The notes under the pieces were generated by a model, which was given only the letters and a program-made list of their open reading frames with translations, made no database searches and was not told the DNA's origin. This document shows positions 1 to 13,300 of a stretch of DNA of 64,000 nucleotides, in pieces (position 1 is the first letter of the stretch; every line of letters begins with the position of its first letter). This stretch comes from Meandrina meandrites. Its lineage: Eukaryota > Cnidaria > Anthozoa > Scleractinia > Meandrinidae. The DNA lies in contig OY855910.1 of assembly GCA_963693305.1 (NCBI GenBank), forward strand, positions 21,592,862 through 21,656,861, in the 5' to 3' direction. The position numbers and the translations under genes are program-made.

Positions 1-1393
1 CTTGACATTCTGCCTAATGTGCAAAGGGAGATTCATTATTAGTTCTCTGGAGTTGTGCTTATTTGTGTTCAAATCCTTTTGCAGAGGCGCTTAGTGAGTG
101 GCGGTAAGGGTACCCAAACAAACATTAGTGATCTCGATACATTATTTTAATAATTATATTTAAAAATGTAACTGTTATATAAAAATAATAAAAAACAAGC
201 AAAATACTGTTGAACTGATGTACCTGGGGTTTATTTCCAGTGTAGGCTGAAATATCTGATATTTAACATTGTCAATGTCCTGGCTTTGTTCGGCCCTCAT
301 ATATTTAAGCCAATGTTTAGCTGCCACCATGTCGGGTACAGTCACCATCACTGGGTGACTGGTCTGACTCAGATGTTTGGATACCTGTTAACAAATAATT
401 CATACATTATTGGATCTCCTGGATGCATGCCCGGCCCTGCAGTATCGACTACTGCCGTGAAATCGCTTTCCCAAACGCGACTGGTCTTAACGTGTCACAT
501 GACATCTATACTTCACCCAACATTGGGTGATATCTTGATCCAAAATTTTGCGTTTTATATTTGGTCGTTCAGTTCTTTTGATCATCAACAGGACTTGTAA
601 AACTGAATAGACCTGACAATTGTAATAAGCTAACACAGAATTTCTCTGACATTAAAAAGCTTGGCCAAGATTGCCCAAACAGAGCGACATTGAATGATCA
701 TATACAGAAGAACTTCCAGTTACCTTCAACAATTCACATGTTTGGGCTGTAAGTCTTGCAACTATAAATAACACTTGGATTTCAAACAAAGGAGGAATGT
801 AGAATTTACTCAAACCTTTACAGCAGAGACTTTCTGTTTTCCAAGGATTATACTGATCCAGTCTGTTAACTCTTTTGCTTGCTCATCTGTTAGAGATTCT
901 GTCAACAAAACCGCAACACTTATCCCATGAGATCCCACATCGAGTCACAATATATTGAAATTAACCCTAAGTCAAATACAAATTTAAATAATTTATCAAA
1001 ACCACATTATTCCACAATTGAGAACTTCTTAGTTTGGGAAGTTTCGACAAAATAACAGCGAGCTGTTTGACAAGGCTGTAATTTTCCATATTCACCTGAC
1101 AACTGATCAGCTTCACTTGTTTCTGTTGACTCAGCTGGTTTGACTTCTCTATCAACTGAAAAGTAATTTTCTGCAGCCATGATACTCTTGCCATCAAATT
1201 TACCAAGGTAATGCATGGTGATATCATCTTGCTCGTTGTGACTGAACAAAACCTAATATAAAGAACACATCTAGTGTCAATAAACTGAGTTAATTGTATC
1301 GTTCAAATATCTGCTCAAAAGACTAAGGGACCAACCTCTACATCATCTTTCTTTAGGGCTTCATAGTATGGAGATGTCTCTGCAATATCACGA
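1..1393 (-). CDS. TRAP1: TRAP1 exons 9-13: C-terminal dimerisation domain, truncated by the window
   Basis: Exon 9 (1393-1336) is [19 protein letters not shown]; exon 10 (1252-1096) is [20 protein letters not shown] and onward. Exon 11 (898-816) is [20 protein letters not shown], exon 12 (384-224) is [20 protein letters not shown] to PTLEINP, and exon 13 (46-1) is [16 protein letters not shown], running off the edge. The order matches TRAP1 (LHLREFD, SEKETEELMAWM, HPAMVTV and LEINPRHALIKKL in human). The C-terminal domain is diverged: HLRMQ-type residues and the usual RHxLIKKL are altered. Confidence 0.88.
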
Positions 1394-4300
1394 CTAAAAT
1401 GGAAACAGTAAATATCAGTGTATCAGCTGTCATTACAATTAGGTGGCTGGAATGGGAGATGCGTGTTAGGGAGCCTGCTCAACTGTATATTAAAGCATCA
1501 TTAGAGTATATATCGTTACAGCATTCGAGTAGTTTTGTGCAATCAGTTGGTGAAATAAATTTCACCACAGAGTGACTTATGATAACATGTGTACTTCTGT
1601 TAACAAAATATATAAAGCAGCATGTAACAGTGTAGTACCATCCTGGTAATTGTAGAATCTCAGCGAACAATTTCTTTGCGTGATTATTAAGTTATGAAAA
1701 ATGCAAAGTAAATTTCTGTTTATAGGGTTCATGCACTTGACTTTGAGATAGCTAGTTTCCAGGCCTGCCACTGAAACAGAGGAAATCAGAGAGAACAACA
1801 TTCAGTTTATAACTGTCAAAATTACTGATGTTACCTTGGAGCACATAAGTAGTAGATATTCTTCTGAGTTGGTTTCATGCGTGACACATATACAGGAAGT
1901 GACGACAGAACTCCAGCCTTTTCATGAGATGATTCAAACAGCAGAAGTTTTGCTATTTCTTGTTTTGCATCTTCATTGTTAGTGCTAACTATTCCTTCAC
2001 GGAAAAAAATGCCACAATCCTTGAAGAATTTTTCATATTTAACTCTGTCCTTCTTTTGTTGTTGCTGAAGAAACTTGACAATTCTTGCTGATAGTACTTC
2101 ACTAAGCTTGTTTATAAGAGCACTGTCTTGAAGAAGCTCACGACTTAGGTTAAGTGGAATATCCTCACTGTCCACAACTCCCTTTACAAACCTCAGCCAG
2201 TTTGGCAAAACTTTGTGAGCCTTGGATTGGATAAGAACTTTCCTGCTGTAGAGTGAGACACCATGCTCCATGTGCTGGATAGTGAATAACTGTGGAAGAG
2301 TTTCAGGGATGTAAAATATACTGCGGATGTTCAAAGGAGCATCCGTCTTGTAATGAAGAGTATATCTTGGCTTGTCATATGTCTTGGCAATAAACTGGTA
2401 AAATTCCTATCATAAAAACAAAAAGAATAAATGCAAAAAATGTCAACACAAGTTTTAGCACAGTGTTATGTACACTATAGATCATAAAATGTATAACTTG
2501 TGTGTTAAGAAATGGAGTAAAAGTGGAAAACAGCTTCCCCCAAAAGCTACTGGTGAACTGTCAGTAGACAATTATCGACAGTTGACTGACAGTTTTTTTC
2601 CAAACAAATCTGAAAGTGTTGGTTTTCGTCAGCTGACAGTAAAAATAAAGGCCACATACAAAACACTGCTGATTCAGATCAAGGCCAATTAATTAAATCA
2701 TCACATCTGTTAGTTCAAGTTTCAATCTTCCAATAAGTCATATATTAGTTACGTGTCAGCATTGATAATTGTTATTAACAAAAAAGGCTTTCATTCAATC
2801 TAAAATGTCAATGTTAGGAATCAATTGATTTTGTTGTTACAAGTTACCTATTGGCATCACTCACTGTACCTTAAGGCTGTGGATATTACGTCCAGGTGAC
2901 AAGAGTCATATGCCACATGTTCTGAACCTCCATAGCAGGCAGCGCGATTCTGCGCGGGCAACTACAACCCCTATGCAAGCGTGACAGATATGCTTCAGGA
3001 ACTTAATTGGGAAACCCTAGCCACGAGACGAAAAATCGCCAGACTATCCTTTATGTATAAACTCTCCCACAACCTTACCGATTTCTCAGTAACAGCCCAT
3101 CTGAAACCAAATTATGAAAGAAGAACCCGTGGGAGCCACGATTTTAAATTTTTAGTTCCAAGATCAAAGAAAGATGTTTTTAAGTTTTCATCTTTTCCAA
3201 GAACAATCTGTGAATGGAACTCCCTTCCAGATGATATTGTAAATATAACCTCTGTAAATAGTTTTAAATCTAAGTTAGCTAATAGTTTTTAATATTTTAT
3301 TTTATTAGTTTTATCTAGTTTTTTTTTTTTACATTTTTAACATTCATTTTAGTTTTTAATGGTTGGTGTGATATCTGTAGATTTTTACCGACCAAATTAA
3401 ATGTAGATGTAAATGTAGATAGCTACTTTAACAAATAAACGGCACGCGATGCATGCAGAAGCGATGACGTTTCACAAGAGGTCTTTGATAATTTTCAGGA
3501 CATTTGTCAAAAAATTAGGGTAAATAAAAGTAACTGACAACTTCTGTGCTGAATGATTGTTCAACAAAAATTGCGTTATCTTGGCGTGACATACGATATA
3601 CGATATACGATGCAAGGTCAAATGCTGTTTAAAATTGCTTACACCTTTTGTTTTAAAGAATGGAGAGATTTCTGTTGACTAAATCTTATAGAACGCATCA
3701 AATATAACTTGTTTCTTTCGTTTATGCTTTAAATTAGTCCTTTCTAACGGCCCAGGAGTATTTTGCTTTGAGTTCTATGCGACGATTTCTTGTTGAGTTG
3801 ACTTGATTTCTTTTCCCAGTATTCGGTTCTACAGATCGGTTGATCACAACAGGCAACAGACAACAGACAACAACAGATCCTGTCCACTCGCACGGCGAGA
3901 TTAATCGATCACGTCATCGTCATCGCTTAAAAAAAGGTTTAAGATGGCTCACCTTTTCAACAGATGTTTCAAAACTGCTAATAATCGGTTGCTTCGTCTG
4001 CAGTCACGACAGACATCACTTCTTAACTTTATGCCAAATTTATTCGATAACTGATAAAGTGCAACACTCACTGCAGACTCGAAATCTCAATTTAACAGCT
4101 ACAAATGAAATAAGGTTTGCCGATCGGTGATGATACAAGCTGCAAAAAAATATCTTCCTTTGCCAAAAAACAAGATGGCGGATCTCAAAAAGAATACAAA
4201 CAATGCACCTAGTTCCCATTGCTCTTCGGTTCAATTCAGGGAGTAATTCTCACACCGTAACACCAAAAATTCCATAGATTCCATCGCTTTTCCGCTTTAC

Positions 4301-7300
4301 AGCATTAACCGATGACGTCATAAAATGACGTCATCGCTTAAAAATCAAAATATTTTCATGTTCTAATCATTGTGTATTATAATCTAATTTTATTTCCTTT
4401 TAGCTTACAAACCTCATGTTCTTCATTGCTTATATCCTTGGGATCCAACATCCACAATGGCTGAAGAGAGAAGAAAACAATAACAAATTATGAAAAATTG
4501 ACTGAGAAATACAATAAAAGCAATGTAATTAGAATATAATTTATTTCTAAAGGGTGTGTGCCCTCCATTAGCCCTGTAGTAGTCATTGCATTCAGCAGTT
4601 GAATGGTTGGCCGACAAACCCTTCCAATGTTCTACATGAACCAGAAGATGTTAATGTCCCTAGTTAATATCAGTGTTGTCCAGTTCTGGCTCTCTCTCTG
4701 TCGCAAAAGGAGAAAGAGAGGGTCCAGGGACAATTGTTTGAGCATGCTCGTCCGTCACTCAGGTATATATTTTTGAGGTGGCTGTCAATCATCTCCACCT
4801 GTTGTTCTGCAGTTGTTGTAACACTCATTGGATCAAACTGATGTCAAAATCCCAAGAATATCTGAAATGTCTGGTTTACTGGCAAATTTAAAATTTGTTT
4901 ACCGTTGACTCAAATGAAATACACATGAAAATAATTTTGTGCATGAAGTTTACAGGATATTTTTGTGGCCATTTATGTTTGTGAATGGCCATTGATTAAT
5001 ATAACTAATTATAAATTCCTAATTATAAATTCAAAGGTAGGAATACTGGTATATAAATGATAAATCCCATTGTACTTACTGAGCAATTACAAGTCATTTG
5101 CACCCTAACTAAAATGGCTAATTTTTATTGGACTGGTTTACTGCAATTTGATTTTTTTGCATAAGCACATTTGTAAGAGTTAATAAACAGCTGTCGGCAA
5201 CACAGGGCACATGACTAGGTTTTTGTGCCTAGTGGCTCGTAGAGCCCAAGGCACTATGTTATCGTGCACGCGTGTGTCCGTAATTCGTAATTGGTAATGA
5301 GTGCGTCTAATTAACACGTCATAGTCAGAAGCTCAATTAGAGGCCAATTAGCGCTCGAAGTAAACAAAACAATTAAGAGCAATTAAATCATGTGAAATGT
5401 AAGCAAAAGCCTTACAAGCATCAGCCAACCACTTTTTGTGCCTAGTGGCTCGTAGAGCCCAAGGCACCATGTTATTCACATCACTAGGCACATGTAGTCA
5501 TAGACTGCCTATTTTTTGATGTATGCCGATCAAGAAATGCCATTACAAATAGAACAGGACTTCAAAGAATTCTTTGATTCTGATTCATGAAATGTTTTTG
5601 TGTCATCTCAGATGCATTCCAACAGGATCTTCTAGCATTGGAAATCAATTGTCACAACTGAGTTTTTGTGTAGCTTTTGGCAAAGAGGCAGAAAGTGTAG
5701 CGTTGCATGACAGAGAGAGGCCCAAAACTGGACTAATATCAGTGCAGACCAAATTCAAAAGCATGACAGATCATAAGCGTCTAAAAAATGTCACTGATAA
5801 ATACCTGAATTGTGTTAATGCATGTGCCATCCAAATATATTGGGAAACCAACAAAGTTACTATATTTCTTGATGGTATCTGTAAGAAGCAATAAATTAAT
5901 TGCATTCAATACTTACAAGACATTAAAACATATACTGTACCAGACCATCCTTGCTTTCTTTTAAGACATGAGCTCAAGAGTTTTGAACAATTGCCAGGAT
6001 GAAAATGTGCATTGTTTCTAAGTCATCAGAGCATCACCATGAAGTTTGAAGATATTTATCAATTTCTTTATTTTTATACTACATGATTTTAAATAACCAA
6101 GACAATGTCTAATGTGTTCTATTTAAACTTTCAAAGTCATGCAAACAAAATTGTTCGTTTGTCCGTTCATTCGTTCACTCGCTCGTTCATTCTTTCATTC
6201 CTTTCTTCGTTTGTTTGTTTGCTTGTTTGTTCATTCATTCCTTCCTTCATTCGTTCACCTGGTCATTTTTAACTAATTTACAATTTTAAAATGTCAACTA
6301 GATAGTTTATGATATAGCGTAATTTATCAAATTAACCTTCAACTGTAGTTTTCAGGGAAAAATTCTTGTAGGGTTCCTTTAAGTGCATAACCACTTTTGT
6401 TCCCCGAGATACATTGTCTGCCTCGGCAATCTCAAATGAGCCAGATCTGAAACACCAAAGTATACAAATATTTAACTTTCAAACAAACTAAATCAATGTT
6501 GAAGTAGTAAAACCAAAAAGAATGCTAAGGCATTGGTTCAACTGCTTTTCATGGCTCTATTAAAATTCAAATTAATTGTGCCCAAAGAGTTACTTAGGAA
6601 AAGAAAATTGCAAAAAAAGTGCAAATGAACCTGTAGATGTACACTGCATGCAACACCCAAATGTAACCATATGATGAATACCTTGATCAACCCACCCAAC
6701 CATCAAAATCAAATGTCTCAAATCCTTCAAATTATCCAATATCCAACATCAATTGAGCCTGCCTGCAGCCATCTCTTATTTCCTCATACAGAAAAGGGCA
6801 TCAGTGAAATGGCATCCAAATCATGTTCCAGTATCCTCCTGTTTCCCGGAATGTAAAGACCACAAAATTGGTTGCTTGACAGAAGCGATTGATAGAATAA
6901 ACTCTGACTGGCTGTTATTGAGGATTACCAGGAATAACTTAAAATTCTGAAAGGTTTTGCAGTGATGGTTCAAAACTCTAATGTGTGAACTCCAGAAAAT
7001 ATCCATACTCCCCCCACAGAAGGGATTGGAAATTCCGGGGAGGAGGGGGGGTCTCAAAGACCCAAAAATTTAAAGCAATGTATGGAGCTAAATTGGAATT
7101 TCTGGAGGGGTGGGGGTGGGGGGTCATAGGGCAAATCCCTTCCGTGAGGGGGTATGGATATTTTCAATACTGTGCTGTTTTCATATCGTATTAAGATGTA
7201 CATCTTGGCCAAAGTTGTATTGAATCTAAATTTTTACTGAAGAAATCCTTTATCTGCAGTCAGATTCTGCACACTTCACAATGCTGTATGTTTGTTCAAT

Positions 7301-10300
7301 CTGAGGCTTGCAAACACTTGGAAAGTTACAGAAGCGTCGAGGACTTACAACCTTGCAAAGCAAGGATCAAGGTAGTCTCCTTTGCAGCCATTGTTTGGGC
7401 TCGTCACGGAATGCTCCCTCCCCCACCAATGGCTGCTTGAACCAGAACCACATTCCTTTCCTTGTGAGGACTTTTGAGGCGGTGGGTTGGTCGGATGTAA
7501 ACCAGCCATTGACAGATGGCTGGCAGACCTAACGCAGCTCTCAGTTGGATGCTGCAGTTTATAAAGACCGATGACCAACCACTGTACTTTAGGCGCTTAT
7601 GTTTTTGTTTTGATGGGTATGTAATGATAATTTAAAAATTGATTGTGAATATATTCTGTTTTTATTTATCTTAAATCAGGTGTATGTTGCTTCTGCCCCA
7701 TAGAAAAGCCAACAGAATTGTCTTAAGTTTGCATGTGATGGTCAAAGCAACCGACAGAAGATTATCAGTGTCACACTGTACGCCACAAGGGTCAAAGACA
7801 ATGCAGCCAATTTCAAAATAAATTTTATGCAACGCTTAATTTTGACAATAAATTATCAAAGAAGGCAAGAAGAAACTTATCATGCTCATAGATATTGCTG
7901 ACGGATTACCATTCCCATGGCCGGCAGCCGCTAGTACATGTAGCTATTCGAGTGATCAAAGAAGAAAAATACAAAGAAGAAAACAACTTGCCTCCAAAGT
8001 TATCCAGATGTGCATGCAATCGAATTCCACCAAAAAGTCGTTCCACATACCATCGAGTTCACCACAAAATTAGACTTTGCGGTTCAAAATGACAATCATC
8101 GGCGAAAAAAACATTGCAACAACATCAATATACTTGGCCATACAAACGTTGTACAATTCAGCAAAGCCATTGGGAGCTGCGCTCAAAAAGCCAAGATTCT
8201 TGTTGTGACTGCAGAGTTTAGGATGAACAATCTTCCCCTTATCATGATATCAGAACCTGGTCAACTGTACTTACTTTAGTATAGATTATCCTGTGTTGAA
8301 GACAGTTTAATGGACTTATTGTACGCAATGGCTCCCAAACGCTTGTTCTGGTGTCCCGCAGGTTTGTGGTTGGACAAATTATTTTGAAAGATCTATTTTA
8401 ATCGAAAGGGGTTGTCAGGTGGTTGACAGACGTCACATGACCCCTGTAATTTCGGGTAGTTTTGCTCCCATGCAGTAGTTTTCCGATCAAAGTCTAAAAT
8501 GTACCATCGTCGGTTCTAACATAGGTTTTAATTTTCGCTGAACTGTTGTCGTGCATACTTGCAAATAGACTTAGATTTTAGGGCCATGAAAATGGCTTTT
8601 ACTTCGAGAAAAATGGTAAAACGAAGCGCACACTGAATTATATTTTTCCAGATCGGCAAAATCACAACAGAACCGTCGACGGATTACCGGTAGTTTAGGA
8701 ATTAAAACGTGAAAATAATTATTTGTTCCATGGCCAGTTTTATTTTTCGCTGAACTGTTGTCATTCATAGTTAGCTGTACTGACTTGTTGTTTCAGCGTA
8801 AATTTGTCAAATCTTTGCTCGGCATGTCACCTAAAAGGTTTATCCCAAGGGAAAAGTTAGGACCTTCTTCGGTCATTTCTTCCATGTAGTTGTTGAACTG
8901 TGTGAGAAAGTACAGTGAGAAAAGGGAAATCGCAAAAGCTTGAAGGGAACTTCTGCAACTAAAATGCAAATGCACACGTCATCTTATATATGCACGGCCG
9001 TGCGTAGATAAAGATTTATACCATGATAGCTCAATCGGAATTAGATAGGGCTTGCATGCAATTTGTTTAATCACGAGTATTATTACAGACAGAGTTGGAC
9101 GACACTCAGTCCTATTATCAATTAATCATAAGTATAACAAAATTCGAGAAAAAAAATAGATAAAGCGAAGCCTACTAAGGACTTATCATCACTAAGGCAA
9201 AAAAGCCATTCTTGAAGCTGAAGGTTTTAGGAATATCAAGGAGTATTTAGTCACAACAAAGAACCAAATAAAGAGCGCGCGCAAGCGCAGCACGCGAACT
9301 TTGTTATCGGACACCTTGTTATTGGACACTTAAGCCGCGCACGCTCCAATTTGGTAAAAAATAGGGCGTGCTAAGAACCAATCAGATTCGAGAATTTTGT
9401 TATAGTTGTGATTAACAATATTAATACATGTGTATAGTCGCGGAGATGTATTACTGCTCTCAGTCCAAAACTCTGCAAAGTTCCTTTTGTTTTAAGGAAA
9501 ATACACCTTGAAGGACAACTTTAAAGACAGCAGTGATGGCGTAGATAAAAAGTAAATAACAATCGTGAAAGGCTTACTGTTATTAGATTTTATTACAGTA
9601 AGTCGATGCGTGATGGCCACGCTTTTGCCATGCCGAGTTCTTGCGAATGAACTTTTGTAACGCTTTCGTAAAATTTGTTACGTGTAAAATATCGTCCCTA
9701 CAAATAGCCGGACCATTTCAAGATTTAAATCGCCTATAGAATAGATTTAATCAAGCCTAAAAGCGGAGCTCCCAGTAATTTGTCAGATGCATGATGATCA
9801 CGCTTTTGCCATACTTTTCGAATGCTCTCTCGACTGTATAACGAACTCAATTTTGTTTGTTCGGACTATATATCTATATATATCTAATATTTTCTTGACA
9901 AGCACATTGCTTCTGACCTTTATTTATTGCATTTGTTTCCAGCTTTGATTGGCCTGAGCGACACCGTCATCTTTATATGGTCGCCGTGTTGCGATTAGTT
10001 TGTCACGCAATCTTCGCGGTAGATTGCACGGTGTACGTGTGATAAGGCGACTTCTTTTTTCCTCAGCAGCGTTGTTTAACGGTTAGTGTACATTTAAATT
10101 TAAGTAAAATACAAAATATGGAAAAATAAAAGCAAACCAAAAAAAAAAACGGTGGCTCTCAAAAATAGGCTCGCGGCTCGCGGCTCCAGCTCGCAGCCTC
10201 GCACATTAGTCACTCTCCTCTGACTTATACTGTAACTCCAAAACATAAATCATTTCTTTTGTCATTGCTTCAAATTATCTTTGAGCATTTGCCTACATTC

Positions 10301-13300
10301 TCTTCTGAATGAAGGACTTTAAATATAGTTGTTGGAAAAGGATACTCTACAATGTATCTATTGGGATTATCTAAATCAAGATCAGTGATATTTTCCCCAG
10401 TTCTGTAAAAATTGACATTTTTGACACAATTTTGTTCTACATGTACATTGGATAGAAACTACATTGTACCATAATCTACAAAATGTTTACCCATCTGAAG
10501 TCCACAAAAATCCTTTACTGTCAGGAGAAAAAGATCGTGTATACACATCAACTCTGTCAGCCACCATGAACGTGGAATAGAAGCCCACTCCAAACTGTCC
10601 AATAATGCTTTTCTCTCGCGCATCTCCTTGCCCTAATTTGCTGAGCTCATCAAGGAAAGCTTTGGATCCTGATCTGGCTATAGTACCCAGGTTATCTAAC
10701 AACTCATCTCTTGTCATTCCTATCCCATGATCCTTTATTGTCAGTGTTCCTTTCTCTTGATCTGTGGCAATATTAATTTCAAGAGGAAGTTCACTTTCTG
10801 TAACATCCTTTCCTGTCATGAACTGATACTGCAGTTTTTCCAGTGCATCTGAAGCATTGGATATTACTTCACGAATAAAAACCTATAGTGGATAACAAAT
10901 TTTGTCACTATAACTTTCAACGAAACAATTGAAAATAAATTAAGTACAGTTATTTTTACTTCAATTAGTGCTACACCCCTGAACAACATGGTGCTTACTC
11001 AAAGCACTTGAATTCTATAGTGGTACTCCTTTAAGGAGGCTTCACAGGGTACTATGCAGCTACTTTATTCAGAAAAGATTAACACTGACATGACATTAAA
11101 TTTTGATTGTTTTAGCTATTTTTTTTTTTGGTTAAAAATGTTTTATGAAATAATTTCTTTACGAGTCTTCAATAGGAATGAATGAATATGGTATGTCATC
11201 ACTCAGTGGTCTTCCACTGTGACACTTGTAAATATTGCAAGATATGATGTTGCATGCAGCCCGCTTCAGGAGCTGTTATGTTTCTTGTTTACTTGCTCTG
11301 TTTTCCTTCCCCCTTGTTCACTGGTGGGGGTAGGGAGGGGATCATTTCTGTGTTCATTACAAGGTATATAACATATTAAACACAATGTGCAATAACCAAC
11401 ATAATGGAATGCTCTATGTCATACTATCAAAAAGCCTCTGGTCACTTTTGTAATACGGGGGATCACAGGTATAAGAATATTATCTCTTTATTTTATACCT
11501 CTTTCTCTGAGTAGAGAGTCTTGGCTACAATGTCCAATAACTGCCTTGTTTCTGCCTGAAACTCATGCCTTTGGGCTTCACCTAACATACATGAAGTAAA
11601 AGGAAACAAAAAGAAAACAATGGACTGTTTGGGGATTATTACATGTATGTCCTGTTAAGTGAGCACAAGCAAGGTTAGCTGTAGTCCATGGGGGGAGGGG
11701 GGTACTAAGGATTTCAAGTGACGGGGATGATCACAGGATTTTTGGAGGGTTACACTACACAGGCAAGACAGCTAGAACCCTGGAGAGGAGACTGGGTGAA
11801 CATCGGAAACAAACAACATCTGCCGGCAATCTGGTAACACCAGTCACAGGCCAATCACAAGGAAAATCAACGAAGCCATCCACATTAGACACCAATGTCC
11901 AACATTAAACAGAGATAGGGGCTATGATCTTCCCATCAGAAATATATGCAAGTAGACTACTTGGGTGGCTTTATTTAAGTGGGAAGTTTTTTGGATATAT
12001 TAAAAATAATCTAAAGATTTGTAGTAATGCCTTGGCTTCATAGTTCTGTGAATAAAGTACAAAGAAACATGTATCGCACCCATCCTCCATATACACAAGG
12101 CAGTTGGATAATGTGGCATTAATAAAACTGCTTATACAACAGTCTGCAAAGTGTTTCAATTTCTTATGTTTTTCTTTGTGCTTAATCATTTTTCTGGAAA
12201 CTTCAAGAGTCAGAAATTCAGCATGGAATTCCCGAGAACCCCCCCTGGGTTGTAGCTCCACATGGTCTTTAGAAATGTTTCCTTTAATTCAGTGTTCATT
12301 GGGGATGTCCAGAAAGTGCATCATAAAAACGCTGTACATATGAATGCTACAGCAACAGAGGATATATTACAGAGAACAGTTAGACCTGGACTTTACAGAT
12401 GATCTAGTGCTCCTCAGCTCATCCATTTAAACTAAGGATAAAATCTAAGGGTGAAGACTTACACAGCATAGCGTGCAAAAAGAAAGTCATGTAGTGGAAC
12501 AATAGTTGTTCTCTGGTGAGGAAAATCTTGCACAGTACATGTATGCTGTAAACTTTGATGCTGACACCAGATTCTGCTATCATAATCTGATGTAGCTAGT
12601 TAAATATAGAAACAAAGGTGTACAATTTTCAAATATGGCAGGGTTTCTCCAAAAATTTGAAGTAGAAGGAGAATGTTTTGTAGTAGACAGCACTGAGCAA
12701 TGAAGCAATACACATGTTGTGGTTTTAATTTTTCTTTGGTTTAACATTTTTCACACCAGTTTAGTTCTAGTTTTCATTGTCTTGTATTGATTATCATAAT
12801 TTGAAACAAGGGAAAATAAAAATAAAACTGGTTTGAAAAATTTTAAACCAAGAAGAAATTTAAACCACAACATCCACATCATGTAATCTTACATGAGATC
12901 CAAACGGCTGACCATTTAATAATGAGCCAATTCTTGCTTTGGTTTCTTCGCGTTTTCAGCCAAATTTACATTGTTTTCACCTTGGAGAGGCAATTTAAAA
13001 AAGAAAACCAATAAAACTCTAAGAAATCTTGTTTCACATGTACATCTTTTTTCTTGAAGAGATGTTATTTTTCTTAAGAGGGATCAGGGACTACTAGATG
13101 GCAATTTTCACCAGTTGTTGAGACTTACGAACAACACGGATGGAATTCAAGAATGCTTTAAGGAATTTTTTATACAAGAGTTTTGCGACATGCCTACTTT
13201 CACAGTATCTATAGTGTACTATACTAACTATACATTGTACAAAAGTATTCGTGAACTGTAACCTCAACTCACCAACAACTTTTTCATTTTCAGTAATAAC

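Noticed and set aside
1020..1096. Read-through of TRAP1 exon 10 into the following 75 bp
   Set aside because: The open frame continues to a stop but does not match Hsp90; a good donor (TCAG/GTGAAT) joins in phase to 898-816, which does match.
5574..5894. 106-aa plus-strand ORF
   Set aside because: It runs antisense across TRAP1 exon 6 (5878-5805), which has clear Hsp90 sequence with proper splice sites; the plus frame shows no known family.
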